46,452 nucleotides of DNA from Candidatus Aenigmatarchaeota archaeon (GTDB taxonomy: Archaea > Aenigmatarchaeota > Aenigmatarchaeia > GW2011-AR5 > JAGGXF01): assembly GCA_021163205.1 (NCBI GenBank), contig JAGGXF010000021.1, positions 1-46,452 of the forward strand. Reading direction: 5' to 3'. The translations under genes and the position numbers were made by a program. Positions 11,301 through 17,957 of this stretch are shown in pieces. How positions within the stretch are numbered: the stretch's first letter is position 1; the number at the start of each line of letters is the position of its first letter. Under the pieces are notes generated by a model. It did not search any database. It was not told the origin of the DNA and worked only from the letters and a program-made list of their open reading frames with translations.

Positions 11301-14300
11301 TCTCTGTTGCTTTGTAAGTTAAATTATAACTAGAACCGGAAAGTAGAGACATGGTCTTGTTTTCGTAGCCGTTTCCAGGAATCCCTATTTCTACCCATGT
11401 TTCATTTATATCTTTGTTGTCCGTAATTGTCGCTGTGATATTAACTGTTTCGTTTCTGTGTATTATGCTTGGTACTATTTGCTCATTACTGATTTGTGGT
11501 GGAGTGACATCTTGAACCTCTATGGTATAAATATCTGTTGTGTTATAACTTCCTTTTGTGTCATATGCTTTGAAATAATAACCTATAAGCTTTGCTTCTG
11601 CCTGTGAGGGGATTTGAAGTGTTATATTGCTCCAATCCGGATTTGTTGTAAAGTTTCCTTCTCCAGCTTTTTGCCATGAACCAGAAGCATTCCAGTAGAA
11701 CTCCCATGAATCTAGTTGACCATTATCACTCCAGTTACAATAGAACTTAACATTATCATTGGGTTTTGGATTTGTATCGTTGGCTCCTAAGTTATTCCAT
11801 GTCGGGGGAACTATGTCAACATAAAAAACATAATAATTTGTGATGTTTGAACCATCATCGTTGGTAAGAACATTTCCATACGGGTCTGTCAACGCAACAT
11901 AAACCTTGTAATACCCCGTGACTTGAGAGTCTGTGTTCCATGGATTCTGATTATAAATAGAGCCAATGTTGAGGTAATCTCCGGAATTTATTACCCTTTT
12001 TGTCCCTGTGTTTGTATCGTTTATTTGCGTTGCTATAATCTCTCCTGTGTCATTTTTTTGCACTTGCATCAACAGATAGCCAGAAATATTGGTTGTACCT
12101 GTGTTATTAATCAGGCTTGGTTTTGATACCTCTGAACCCATATTTATGGTGGGCTCTGAAGACGCATACTTTGTTCCATAAATCAATCCCGAAGGCGTAA
12201 CCAACCAGCTAAAAACTTCTGATGTGTGGCTTCCGTCCCAGGATGCTGACTCTTCACCAGCAAGCTCGAAATCACTTGTTGTCACATCTCTAGTCAAAGC
12301 ATAGAATGGGTTTGACCCTGCCTCATCATTAAGCTGAGAAACAACAACAGGTGCAGAAGAGTATGAATTTGAAAACGTTTGTGTTACAAATGTATGAGTT
12401 ATGCCACTGACTGTCTTTGCCTCTAAGTTGTTTAAAGAATCGGTCCCTGTTTCAATTGTTGCATAAGCGATTGTTTCCGCGCTTGATAGTGACGGTGTCG
12501 TGACATCATCCTCCTCAACCTGTAATTGAATACTTGTCGTGGCTAGATTATCCCCCCTCGCATAAATTTGGTCGTCACCATTCGCGTTTGTTTGTGTATC
12601 TGCCAATACGACTGGGTTTGTAAACGTTTGTCCAAAATTTGCTGTTGTGTAGCTTCCCGTAGATGTTGTTGTGTTCACGACGATGCCCAGCTCTTTTGCA
12701 CCCAAACGATATTTACCTTTCTCGAGTACAATGTATGAAACATTTGTTGTATCTATATAGCCGTCTCCTGAACCCGGACTTTCAACTTGTCTTATTGTGA
12801 AGTTTCCCGAATTCACATTTGTGATTAAGTGATGCTGCGCATCACTTGTTCCGGTTCTTGATTCACCCGGACCAAGACGAGGAACAGCGAAAACCACAGG
12901 ATTCGTATAATTTCTTGATAATATGACTATCGTGTCTGTTCCTCCCACCTCCAAGATGTTGGCTTCACCCGCTATGAACAAAGTTTTAGTTTTGTTGCTT
13001 TTGCTTTGTGCATCTGGATTTCCATAGTACATATAGATTGTTTTTACTTGTGAAGCACTCAAATTAACTTTAACCCAGATTTTTGTCTGAGTTGTGTTGC
13101 ACCCACTTTGAATCCAGTAACTCAGCTCTGTTACATTATCGCTATCAATAAATCTTATATCTGAGCAATCAGAATTCATTTTAGATTGATTGATTATAGA
13201 TTGTGTGTCTATCGTCAGATTAACTTGGTAGTCTGTTAAATCAGCACCAGAAGTCTCGGTCAATGTTATTGGTTTTTTATATTCCCAAGAAATATCCCAC
13301 CAATTTTCAGATGTTAAGAGAACATCTTCATTCGCGCCATAAATATCTCCGTCTGTTTTCAAAACCATCGAAGCGTTTGCTCTGAGATAAAATTTTTTCG
13401 GAGATGATGACGTGTCGTTAGAATTTCCGGATGTGTCGTTAGCCCATATCCAATAAGAATAATTACCCCACTGCCACATGTCTGTGAAATTTGCTCTATA
13501 TATATTTTCAGATACGTACTCTAAATCCAACTGAGTGGTCGATCCGTTTGGAAGAGTTATGTTTGCTATAACGACATCTGGCCACACATTATCTGTGACG
13601 TTTGCTTCTATCGTTACATTGAGACCATATCCCTGGGTTTGTGGAGTTGCGCTAAACGAATTTATTTGTGGTGGTGTTTCGTCAGACAACGACTGAACAA
13701 TTATGTTATTAATATCGGTTTGATTTAGATTGCCACACGTGTCATTTGCATAAAATCTATATCCGATTGTTTTTCCTGCTGCATGAGAAGGTATTTGCAT
13801 CACAACTGAGGAAATGTTGTGTGTGCCAGAAAAATTACCTGATGAGACATTCTCCCATAAGTCATCTGTAGTAGCATTCCAAGAAAAAGTCCAAGCAGAC
13901 AAGTTACAATTATCTGTCCAGTTAGCACTAAAATTAACATAATCATTTATCGCTGGATTTGAATTATTATCTCTTAGATCGTACCACTGTGGTTTCTCTG
14001 CTTCGCAAGATGTGAAACTAGTAAAATTGCTATCCCATTGACCAGATGTACTATTAGCGTAAATCTCAATACTCCATATCCCTATTGAGCTTAATTCATC
14101 TGGTATTGTATAATTATATTCATATGTGTAACCATTGGCTATCGAACTAATATTAACCATAGTTTCATTATTGACCGCGGATGTTCCATTAGGATGTTCT
14201 ATTGTTATCAAAACCGTGTCTATGTAACTTGCTCCGTCAGGATGGGTCACATTAACCCTTATGGTGACATTCTCTCCTATCACAAAGGATGTTTTTTCTG

Positions 14301-16614
14301 TTGGTGTAGAATTATATGTTTTTGGTTTTTCCACATCTGTGGCAGCCTCTTCTGGCTCTATGCTATAAGATGGCTCTGGTGAAACATACTTCATAACCCT
14401 GATGTCATCTGTCAGAAATTCGTATCCACCGTGTATGAAAAAATAACTAAAGCTTGAATAGGTTGAATCTGAACCTGTTATGGACTTTACGATATTGCCA
14501 TTCATATCATAAAGCGTGTAATTCATGTTCTGGTTGTAATAGGTAAAACTCTGCTTGTACCATTGGTTTTGATTTGATACATGTGTGCTAGATGTTACTT
14601 TACTTGCTCCACACGTATTACTTCTCTTCTCTATGTAAAAATCATCAGAGTTTCCGTTGGTTTGCTTTCTTGGTCCGTATCCACTACAACTGGTTGTTGC
14701 TCCCAAACTATACCTATCTAAAGCGCCGCCGTTGTTATTAATCCTGTTGGTAAGAAATATCGCCCTGAAGCTTGTAACGGTTTCCGACAATGCAATATAA
14801 CATCCGTTTGGATCATTATTGCCTGTTTTTTTGATCACACCGCCTTGTGCTGTATCGGTATCGTAAACGCAGTAACCGCTTCCGTAATCTGTCCAGCCAT
14901 CTATGTTTCCATTTTCGAAGTCATCAAAAAGAAGAAATGTCGCAGAGCCGTTGCTTTCGCTGGCTGCAGAAGGATTGCCATAGTACATATAGATTCTTGC
15001 AGTTCCGTTTCCTAGACCAAGGTCTGTTGTGTTTGCCGGTATGAACGTCACTTTCACCCATATCTTGGCATTCTGCCCGCTAGAATTCCAAGATTCTATC
15101 CAATAAGGTATTGGGGTTTCATTACCACTTGTTGCATTGTAGTATGTGAACCTTGTTGAGTTTTGTTGTGACCAGTTGAAGTTTGAGCCGACATTTGACG
15201 AGTTCAATTGTATAAGTATTTGATAATCTGTAAGGTTTTGATTCACCTGATTGGTTATGTTTATTGCCTGTCTATAGTCCCATGTTTCGTTCCACCAGCT
15301 TCCGCCTGCTGGGTCAAACGCAAGGAACTTTGATGGCGTGTTGTCTGTTTCATATTCAAAGTATTCCCAGGTTCCAGACAGGTGCGGAACCTTGTAGACA
15401 TAGACCAATTGTTCTGGCTCAGGCAGAACAGAGCTGTCGAGAACGCTTTCCAGGTCAGTGTTGATGTTGTGCGCTCTCAACAAATCTTTTATCTCAGCAA
15501 CTGCTGGGTCATCGCCATACCATTTTTCCATAAATCCTTTTGTTTTGAACAACAACTCTGGCTCGTCGTATTCCTTGATTGTATATGTTTTGTTTTTGTA
15601 GTATGGATAGCCAACCCTTGTGATGTTGCCGTATGTCGCATTTGCCTCTATGTCTAGCTGCAACGGAATGTATTCCAGAATTGGGGCATCCTTGTATTTG
15701 TCAGTGACATTGCCCTCATAGTATGTTACGTTTTCTATGTAGACTTGTTTTGTTTTGTTGACGAGATGCCACGCCTTGAATGATTGAATATTGCCTGCTA
15801 TAGCTATGTAAGACACATCATCAGATTTGCTGTTGAATATTCTGTATGTTATTCTCTGGTTAACTGGTGACATGTGGTAGTCAACTAACTCAAACTCTGT
15901 TCCATATGATGAGAGGTTGAATAAGTCTGTCTTCATTATCTCCCTGATCGGCCTTGCTCCCAGCTTGCCAGCGAGCCTTGGCTTCAATGGCAAAGGAGCA
16001 TCGTACTCTATCTTCCTGAACCTGTTAGACTTGATGTTGACAAACCTCGTTCTTATGTTTTTTGCGTTTGATGGAGCAAGGCTGCGCCACTGGTCCAACG
16101 TATCCACGTATTTGACCCAGTGGGCTTTTTTATCAAAAAAATGAGGCTGTTCATTTGAGATGGGTGAGGGTTGAACAGCCTCTTGAGAAATACTATTATC
16201 GTGTTCATCGGTCGTGTTGTTGTCTTGGTCAGGTATAACGGTCTCGGGTTGAGTTTGGTTTGTAAGCGCTTTGCTGCTTACGATGAAATAACTAGATACG
16301 GTCTGGTTGTTGCTCATCAGAACCATGTTGTAAATCCCGTCGACAAAAAATCCTTTCAGTAGTGTGAAATACTTTCCAGTGAAGTCTGTCTTAGCAAGTT
16401 TTTCATAGACCTTTGTATTATTTGGCCCAATAACAGTAAGATTAAAAAACGCCTTTGGTGTGCTGGACACCGTGATGAAAATATTCTCTCCCGGTTCAAA
16501 ATAATCTTTATTCGCTTGCACAGACAACTGTCCTGCAGCAAGAGACAAACTAACGAGTAATAGTAATGACGATATAACTATCAAAGCTAAAACTACTCTA
16601 GCTAATGCTTTCAT
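5335..16614 (-). CDS. Giant secreted surface protein (3759 aa) with DUF2341-like and Ig-like modules
   Basis: A signal peptide (residues 1-27, MKALARVVLALIVISS) is followed by a macroglobulin-like beta domain (28-115, NKDYFEPGENIFITVSS), an acidic linker, and an unrecognised region (~165-430). Three DUF2341-like modules begin near residues 436 (SWWNETWDYRQ), 1103 (NWWDISWEYKK) and 2487 (HWWDGYWSYRK), each ending in a YMYYGNP motif; the first is followed by a lectin/LamG-like stretch (DDFENGNIDGW). The rest is CARDB/Ig-like beta repeats packed with N-x-S/T sequons, so it is probably heavily N-glycosylated. I see no C-terminal membrane anchor or sorting signal. DUF2341 is found in archaeal and bacterial surface and sugar-binding proteins. 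Likely a filamentous adhesin or cell-wall protein. GGTGG lies before the ATG. The reading frame is intact over 11.3 kb, which argues for selection. Possible partner proteins are encoded directly downstream. Confidence 0.9.
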   Translation of the reverse strand: MKALARVVLALIVISSLLLLVSLSLAAGQLSVQANKDYFEPGENIFITVSSTPKAFFNLTVIGPNNTKVYEKLAKTDFTGKYFTLLKGFFVDGIYNMVLMSNNQTVSSYFIVSSKALTNQTQPETVIPDQDNNTTDEHDNSISQEAVQPSPISNEQPHFFDKKAHWVKYVDTLDQWRSLAPSNAKNIRTRFVNIKSNRFRKIEYDAPLPLKPRLAGKLGARPIREIMKTDLFNLSSYGTEFELVDYHMSPVNQRITYRIFNSKSDDVSYIAIAGNIQSFKAWHLVNKTKQVYIENVTYYEGNVTDKYKDAPILEYIPLQLDIEANATYGNITRVGYPYYKNKTYTIKEYDEPELLFKTKGFMEKWYGDDPAVAEIKDLLRAHNINTDLESVLDSSVLPEPEQLVYVYKVPHLSGTWEYFEYETDNTPSKFLAFDPAGGSWWNETWDYRQAINITNQVNQNLTDYQILIQLNSSNVGSNFNWSQQNSTRFTYYNATSGNETPIPYWIESWNSSGQNAKIWVKVTFIPANTTDLGLGNGTARIYMYYGNPSAASESNGSATFLLFDDFENGNIDGWTDYGSGYCVYDTDTAQGGVIKKTGNNDPNGCYIALSETVTSFRAIFLTNRINNNGGALDRYSLGATTSCSGYGPRKQTNGNSDDFYIEKRSNTCGASKVTSSTHVSNQNQWYKQSFTYYNQNMNYTLYDMNGNIVKSITGSDSTYSSFSYFFIHGGYEFLTDDIRVMKYVSPEPSYSIEPEEAATDVEKPKTYNSTPTEKTSFVIGENVTIRVNVTHPDGASYIDTVLITIEHPNGTSAVNNETMVNISSIANGYTYEYNYTIPDELSSIGIWSIEIYANSTSGQWDSNFTSFTSCEAEKPQWYDLRDNNSNPAINDYVNFSANWTDNCNLSAWTFSWNATTDDLWENVSSGNFSGTHNISSVVMQIPSHAAGKTIGYRFYANDTCGNLNQTDINNIIVQSLSDETPPQINSFSATPQTQGYGLNVTIEANVTDNVWPDVVIANITLPNGSTTQLDLEYVSENIYRANFTDMWQWGNYSYWIWANDTSGNSNDTSSSPKKFYLRANASMVLKTDGDIYGANEDVLLTSENWWDISWEYKKPITLTETSGADLTDYQVNLTIDTQSIINQSKMNSDCSDIRFIDSDNVTELSYWIQSGCNTTQTKIWVKVNLSASQVKTIYMYYGNPDAQSKSNKTKTLFIAGEANILEVGGTDTIVILSRNYTNPVVFAVPRLGPGESRTGTSDAQHHLITNVNSGNFTIRQVESPGSGDGYIDTTNVSYIVLEKGKYRLGAKELGIVVNTTTSTGSYTTANFGQTFTNPVVLADTQTNANGDDQIYARGDNLATTSIQLQVEEDDVTTPSLSSAETIAYATIETGTDSLNNLEAKTVSGITHTFVTQTFSNSYSSAPVVVSQLNDEAGSNPFYALTRDVTTSDFELAGEESASWDGSHTSEVFSWLVTPSGLIYGTKYASSEPTINMGSEVSKPSLINNTGTTNISGYLLMQVQKNDTGEIIATQINDTNTGTKRVINSGDYLNIGSIYNQNPWNTDSQVTGYYKVYVALTDPYGNVLTNDDGSNITNYYVFYVDIVPPTWNNLGANDTNPKPNDNVKFYCNWSDNGQLDSWEFYWNASGSWQKAGEGNFTTNPDWSNITLQIPSQAEAKLIGYYFKAYDTKGSYNTTDIYTIEVQDVTPPQISNEQIVPSIIHRNETVNITATITDNKDINETWVEIGIPGNGYENKTMSLLSGSSYNLTYKATEIGVYNFTVYANDSAGNLGNGTTNTWTVYGWSNITWVSPDDGSYPIGTIVNLTCLVKDVNTTQAIQDYPVKFWHNGNELGTNNTNSTGYAVYHWNTSGLDGGPHTVNCTIEDNSTLFYNTTSNDEAHTIVTILVPKMSVSEVEHQNNYTYTINEYESGDKISWINITVNNTGGATAYTVNVTLNIIDSDGQKVNWGPDETKDCGSVNVGELCEVQFNNNSDGYIIPPSAMHGTYSWNITINWTGGGTPPSENTSYSFIVHKLADNFSSAIYPDKIVQNESSTYNFTVANPWSKNITDVNITINCPVNMTCNCSLGGQENQDGYCLLYNITPGYSKTASFNITTNSSTTPADYDINVNVSYYNPGNEQRAWSNQQTQVLSVRGPTHLRVTVTEYKTTITRNSLVDLKGYVNNTDDTTNNLWLNWSLPSNWTNQTGNLSVFSSSLGPSEILWNNITANVSINASLGQQQIQLKSESDEEAPDWETKTVTVYANTSMPYVWINNSNPYRSEAVELKARLIYDNSSAVEGETIVFKLDGLTLGSNTTNSTGYAVLFTTIPYNASLGSNIINATYSGSSSIYTNPSYNDSLAIDVSDLIIIENVSAQPQTTGYGQNVSIFADIWSRVQIDLARVNISFPDNTWQWLNMVYSGLGNTYEAVLSSLWQWGNYSYWIWTNNTAGLVNNTSSQPDEFYIRANASMALKTSKDIYGPSENVYLQGQHWWDGYWSYRKEIDVANPTSTPLEEYQIELKENLTQLYEEGKLNTTCQDLRFTWYNSSSGNEIKIPYWIEECNINGKNSTIWVKVPTIPANSDTIVYMYYGNPNAETDSNITETFSYSEPRLIGYVTSDKIVSNGLSIMSLCDNNEIQVGSNSYTLNELESTTISSGLSQNTTIKAKCLAQIEGSGNIDDMIVPISWAGTEFIYDGFRDSSDTFCMLAPFGNASVAIYVTGTKQWSETVNSTGTCITFDATDDTGLRIVSNRPILVSYYGSAGNDAYSMLPPTTEALYGVPSNYLIAAAGPSGANITYTRSDTGATTDTSIAANEDYQLSSLGNSGSAPAFVINGSNPIGVIQQADHDGTESTIFAPIKEMTTKFGSSLSAEYIAIATPYSDTSCTVYNSSGDVVATSSASGSNGIYKICFGCGNDNTYVSGRWEVECTKPVWPYYEEDSNGDETNLLGWKQMRQHIWPEPIYNVGNEEENSRIINTGTTNISGYLLMQVQKNDTGEIIATQINDTSTGTKRVINSGDYLNIGSIYNQNPWNADSQTTGYYKIYVALTDSNENVLTDDAGEPINKSYVFVVDTVSPEINLSLPLNGMYTADTTLNFTFNVTDNFASTLTCSLYVDYGLEQTNSSVLNATETTLAASGLSLGEHVWEISCSDGANLVWSDTRNFSVYEPREVNITVINSSSTFENTIISIIDDLGEVVSNKTITSSDDTLTDELALNQNYTVEIVVPVQNTLTAKIIDLNITENMSLQPQTIENYTGTIPPKIQNVTSIFALNDSGLSYDHAMLVIPKKGLNITNILHCLDWNFTAGSCSSWEVNDTADYNVQENSTHIWFNVTRFDAFGGGQSSPLPNITEIKIYNVTGLPNTHVGGDLVDSGLNKTFNFVTNGSYQYRVEIKVRNDGGSTWNIDSTDIVYHEGLNSNWQIDNGTDVWYSIGTTNRTGGNWSDGRVTWDTTLGGTLKKGETATFNYVFNATSSQDEQLPVYFLANETQKNAGSYDYSVFNVTKIGYLSPSLATPLDNQIVPQNRTFVINATVQCLEGECGYVTGTPRYNASSSLPDTYISNTSGTTPFFIIGDNQTKHCPEYMYNGTSCTLTWTINSTGNLTDAYEIDVEFNSTTYSLTNHTENHTVEIGIVLILSLTFDYIDFGSSQPLTKNISALGNDNNQYNITIDPNSNNVEGLYIKGTDMNLTTESWGNYYIGVTNMSASTTNDISTETALDYDWVQIKGFTPSGTNVTTYYWLDLPPGLYKGDYEGTIWIMGNATGE
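7532..7700 (-). repeat. Near-identical direct repeat, copy 1, inside the giant gene
   Basis: This 169-base stretch matches 11936-12104 with two mismatches by eye (about 99%). The copies are offset by 4404 bases, exactly 1468 codons, so they are in the same frame. They encode the segment around SGYLLMQVQKNDTGEI. Flanking sequence on both sides is related only at protein level. Confidence 0.93.
11936..12104 (-). repeat. Near-identical direct repeat, copy 2, inside the giant gene
   Basis: Partner of 7532-7700 (two substitutions seen: C/T in ctgtgCttg/ctgtgTttg and T/C in ataatTtctc/ataatCtctc). The high identity against diverged flanks points to recent duplication or gene conversion between modules. 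Confidence 0.93.
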
Positions 16615-16735
16615 CCATCCACCAACTCTGCCATCTAAAATTTGGAAAATCCAAATTTTAGGTCCGAAGCTTCAGGAGAACTAATCATTCTCGTGAACAA
16701 TGGTCACGAAGAACAGTCCCCCCACCCATCATTAT
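16615..16735 (-). promoter_or_regulatory. Structured 5' leader of the giant surface gene
   Basis: About 120 bases separate the predicted transcription start from the ATG. The leader contains a perfect 11-bp hairpin with a 3-base loop (taaaatttgga/tccaaatttta, 16636-16660) ending about 13 bases before the GGTGG ribosome site. A second hairpin (tcgtga/tcacga, 16691-16709) can be drawn, and a short competing stem (gagaa/ttctc, 16676-16692) overlaps it by two bases. At its 5' end is the motif GATGGGTGGGGGGAC (16716-16730, read on the minus strand), nearly identical to one in the leader of the next upstream gene. Regulation at RNA level is plausible but not shown. Confidence 0.5.
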
Positions 16736-16758
16736 GTTTATTTATTACGAAGAACCAG

Positions 16759-16767
16759 TATAAATAA
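16759..16767 (-). promoter_or_regulatory. Probable TATA box for the giant surface gene
   Basis: The minus strand reads TTATTTATA here, between the stop of the toroid gene and the giant gene. An archaeal start about 25 bases downstream would fall near 16735. Confidence 0.5.
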
Positions 16768-16787
16768 TTTTTGCCTTGATTTTATTT

Positions 16788-17810
16788 TTAGCCCATCGGA
16801 TTTTTGTACATGTTTTTATATCTGATGAGCGCCAACATTGCCATGGTTGTGGCATAAATATCCTCTTTTTTCTCAGTACCTACAAAATAACCCCCATTCC
16901 AGCTTCCGTCTGGCCGCTGTTTTTTTATTAGCCATTGAACTCCCTTCTCGATTCTCTTTTTACATTTCTCATTTTTTTCACATGTATCTGAAACAAGTAA
17001 TGTGTTCAAGGCCAGAGCCGTTCTCAACTCTTTTGATGGCCTGCCTTTGGCTGAACTCCCCCAAGAACCGTCTGAATTTTGTGTACGCAAGACAAAGCCA
17101 AGGGCTTTTTCTATAATCTCATTTCTATCATAAAGCTCAGCAGCCCATACATCAACATAAGTTGCGTAATACGGTGTATCATAATACATAGGTGAACTCC
17201 CCCAAGAACCGTCTTCTAGCTGTGTGGACGCAATAAAGTCAAGTGCTTTAGTTATATTAAAGGTTATATGTTTAGTATTACTACCTCCGTCGGTTAGCGC
17301 AAGTGCGACAACAGCGTACCCAGTGACAGAAGGAAATCTTTTATCTACTATGATAAATGGCGTACCTATTTCCCAATATCCTTTCACATTCTGCTTGTTA
17401 GCGAGAAAGTTTCTTGTATCGCTAATGTTTTCATCCACAAGATTGAGAGCAATTAAAGAAACAGCTGTTGTTTCAATACAATAGTCTTCTTTTGCTGTTG
17501 TTGTCATATAAAAACTACCATTACTCCGCTTAACAATATTAAGAAAACGCACCGACTTATTAATTGTTTCATTGTAATAAGATTTGTCTAAAAGTGACAG
17601 CACGACAACAGCATTGGCCGTGTCCCAAATCTTGAACATAGAATTGTCTGACAATGATATGGAACCGTCTTTGTTTTGTTGGCCAACCAGCCACCCAGCA
17701 GCGCTATTCATGGAAGTTGTGGTATTAATTGTGGCTTGCTGATGAAGAATGAAAATGATAAAAGTAATCAACAGAATAAAAAGCAGCGGATGAGTTATTT
17801 TCTTTTTCAT
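16788..17810 (-). CDS. Membrane-anchored squalene-cyclase-like repeat (toroid) protein
   Basis: I start at the ATG at 17810 (MKKKITHPLLFILL) because TGAGG lies a suitable distance before it and because the upstream extension overlaps a conserved non-coding motif; this gives 340 residues. A hydrophobic segment (residues 9-23) is a signal anchor or signal peptide. The rest is a set of alpha-hairpin repeats with QW-type motifs QQNKDGS (44-50), QLEDGSWG (197-204), QNSDGSWG (244-251) and QRPDGSWN (298-305). These belong to the prenyltransferase/squalene oxidase repeat families with an alpha/alpha toroid fold. The cyclase DxDD motif is absent, and WDTANAV (62-68) is the non-catalytic repeat pattern. 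Likely an extracellular binding or structural domain rather than a triterpene cyclase. It lies directly before the giant surface gene on the same strand, and a second toroid protein lies after it. Confidence 0.8.
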   Translation of the reverse strand: MKKKITHPLLFILLITFIIFILHQQATINTTTSMNSAAGWLVGQQNKDGSISLSDNSMFKIWDTANAVVVLSLLDKSYYNETINKSVRFLNIVKRSNGSFYMTTTAKEDYCIETTAVSLIALNLVDENISDTRNFLANKQNVKGYWEIGTPFIIVDKRFPSVTGYAVVALALTDGGSNTKHITFNITKALDFIASTQLEDGSWGSSPMYYDTPYYATYVDVWAAELYDRNEIIEKALGFVLRTQNSDGSWGSSAKGRPSKELRTALALNTLLVSDTCEKNEKCKKRIEKGVQWLIKKQRPDGSWNGGYFVGTEKKEDIYATTMAMLALIRYKNMYKNPMG

Positions 17811-17886
17811 GATGTATAATATCCTCAGAAAGGAATAAAAGATTTCTTTATGGAAAACAGAAAAAAGAAAAATAAAAAAGAAAATT

Positions 17887-17900
17887 GTCCCCCACCCATC
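17887..17900 (-). promoter_or_regulatory. Conserved leader motif shared with the giant gene
   Basis: The minus strand reads GATGGGTGGGGGAC, matching 16716-16730 apart from one extra G. It lies 77 bases before the ATG of the toroid gene, against about 100 bases for the giant gene. A shared regulator or RNA element could act here. The same bases are in frame with the longer ORF starting at 17927, so a coding role is not excluded. Confidence 0.4.
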
Positions 17901-17957
17901 TCGAAACAAAATAAAATCAAGCAACATTAACTTGAGTCGTCGGCTCAGTTTTTGTTT

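Noticed and set aside
7532-12104. Repeat copies as ends of an insertion sequence
   Set aside because: Both copies lie in frame inside one gene, encode protein modules, and there is no transposase or target duplication.
17811-17927. Extended start of the toroid protein at 17927
   Set aside because: The extension holds the conserved non-coding motif and no ribosome site before it; the start at 17810 has TGAGG.
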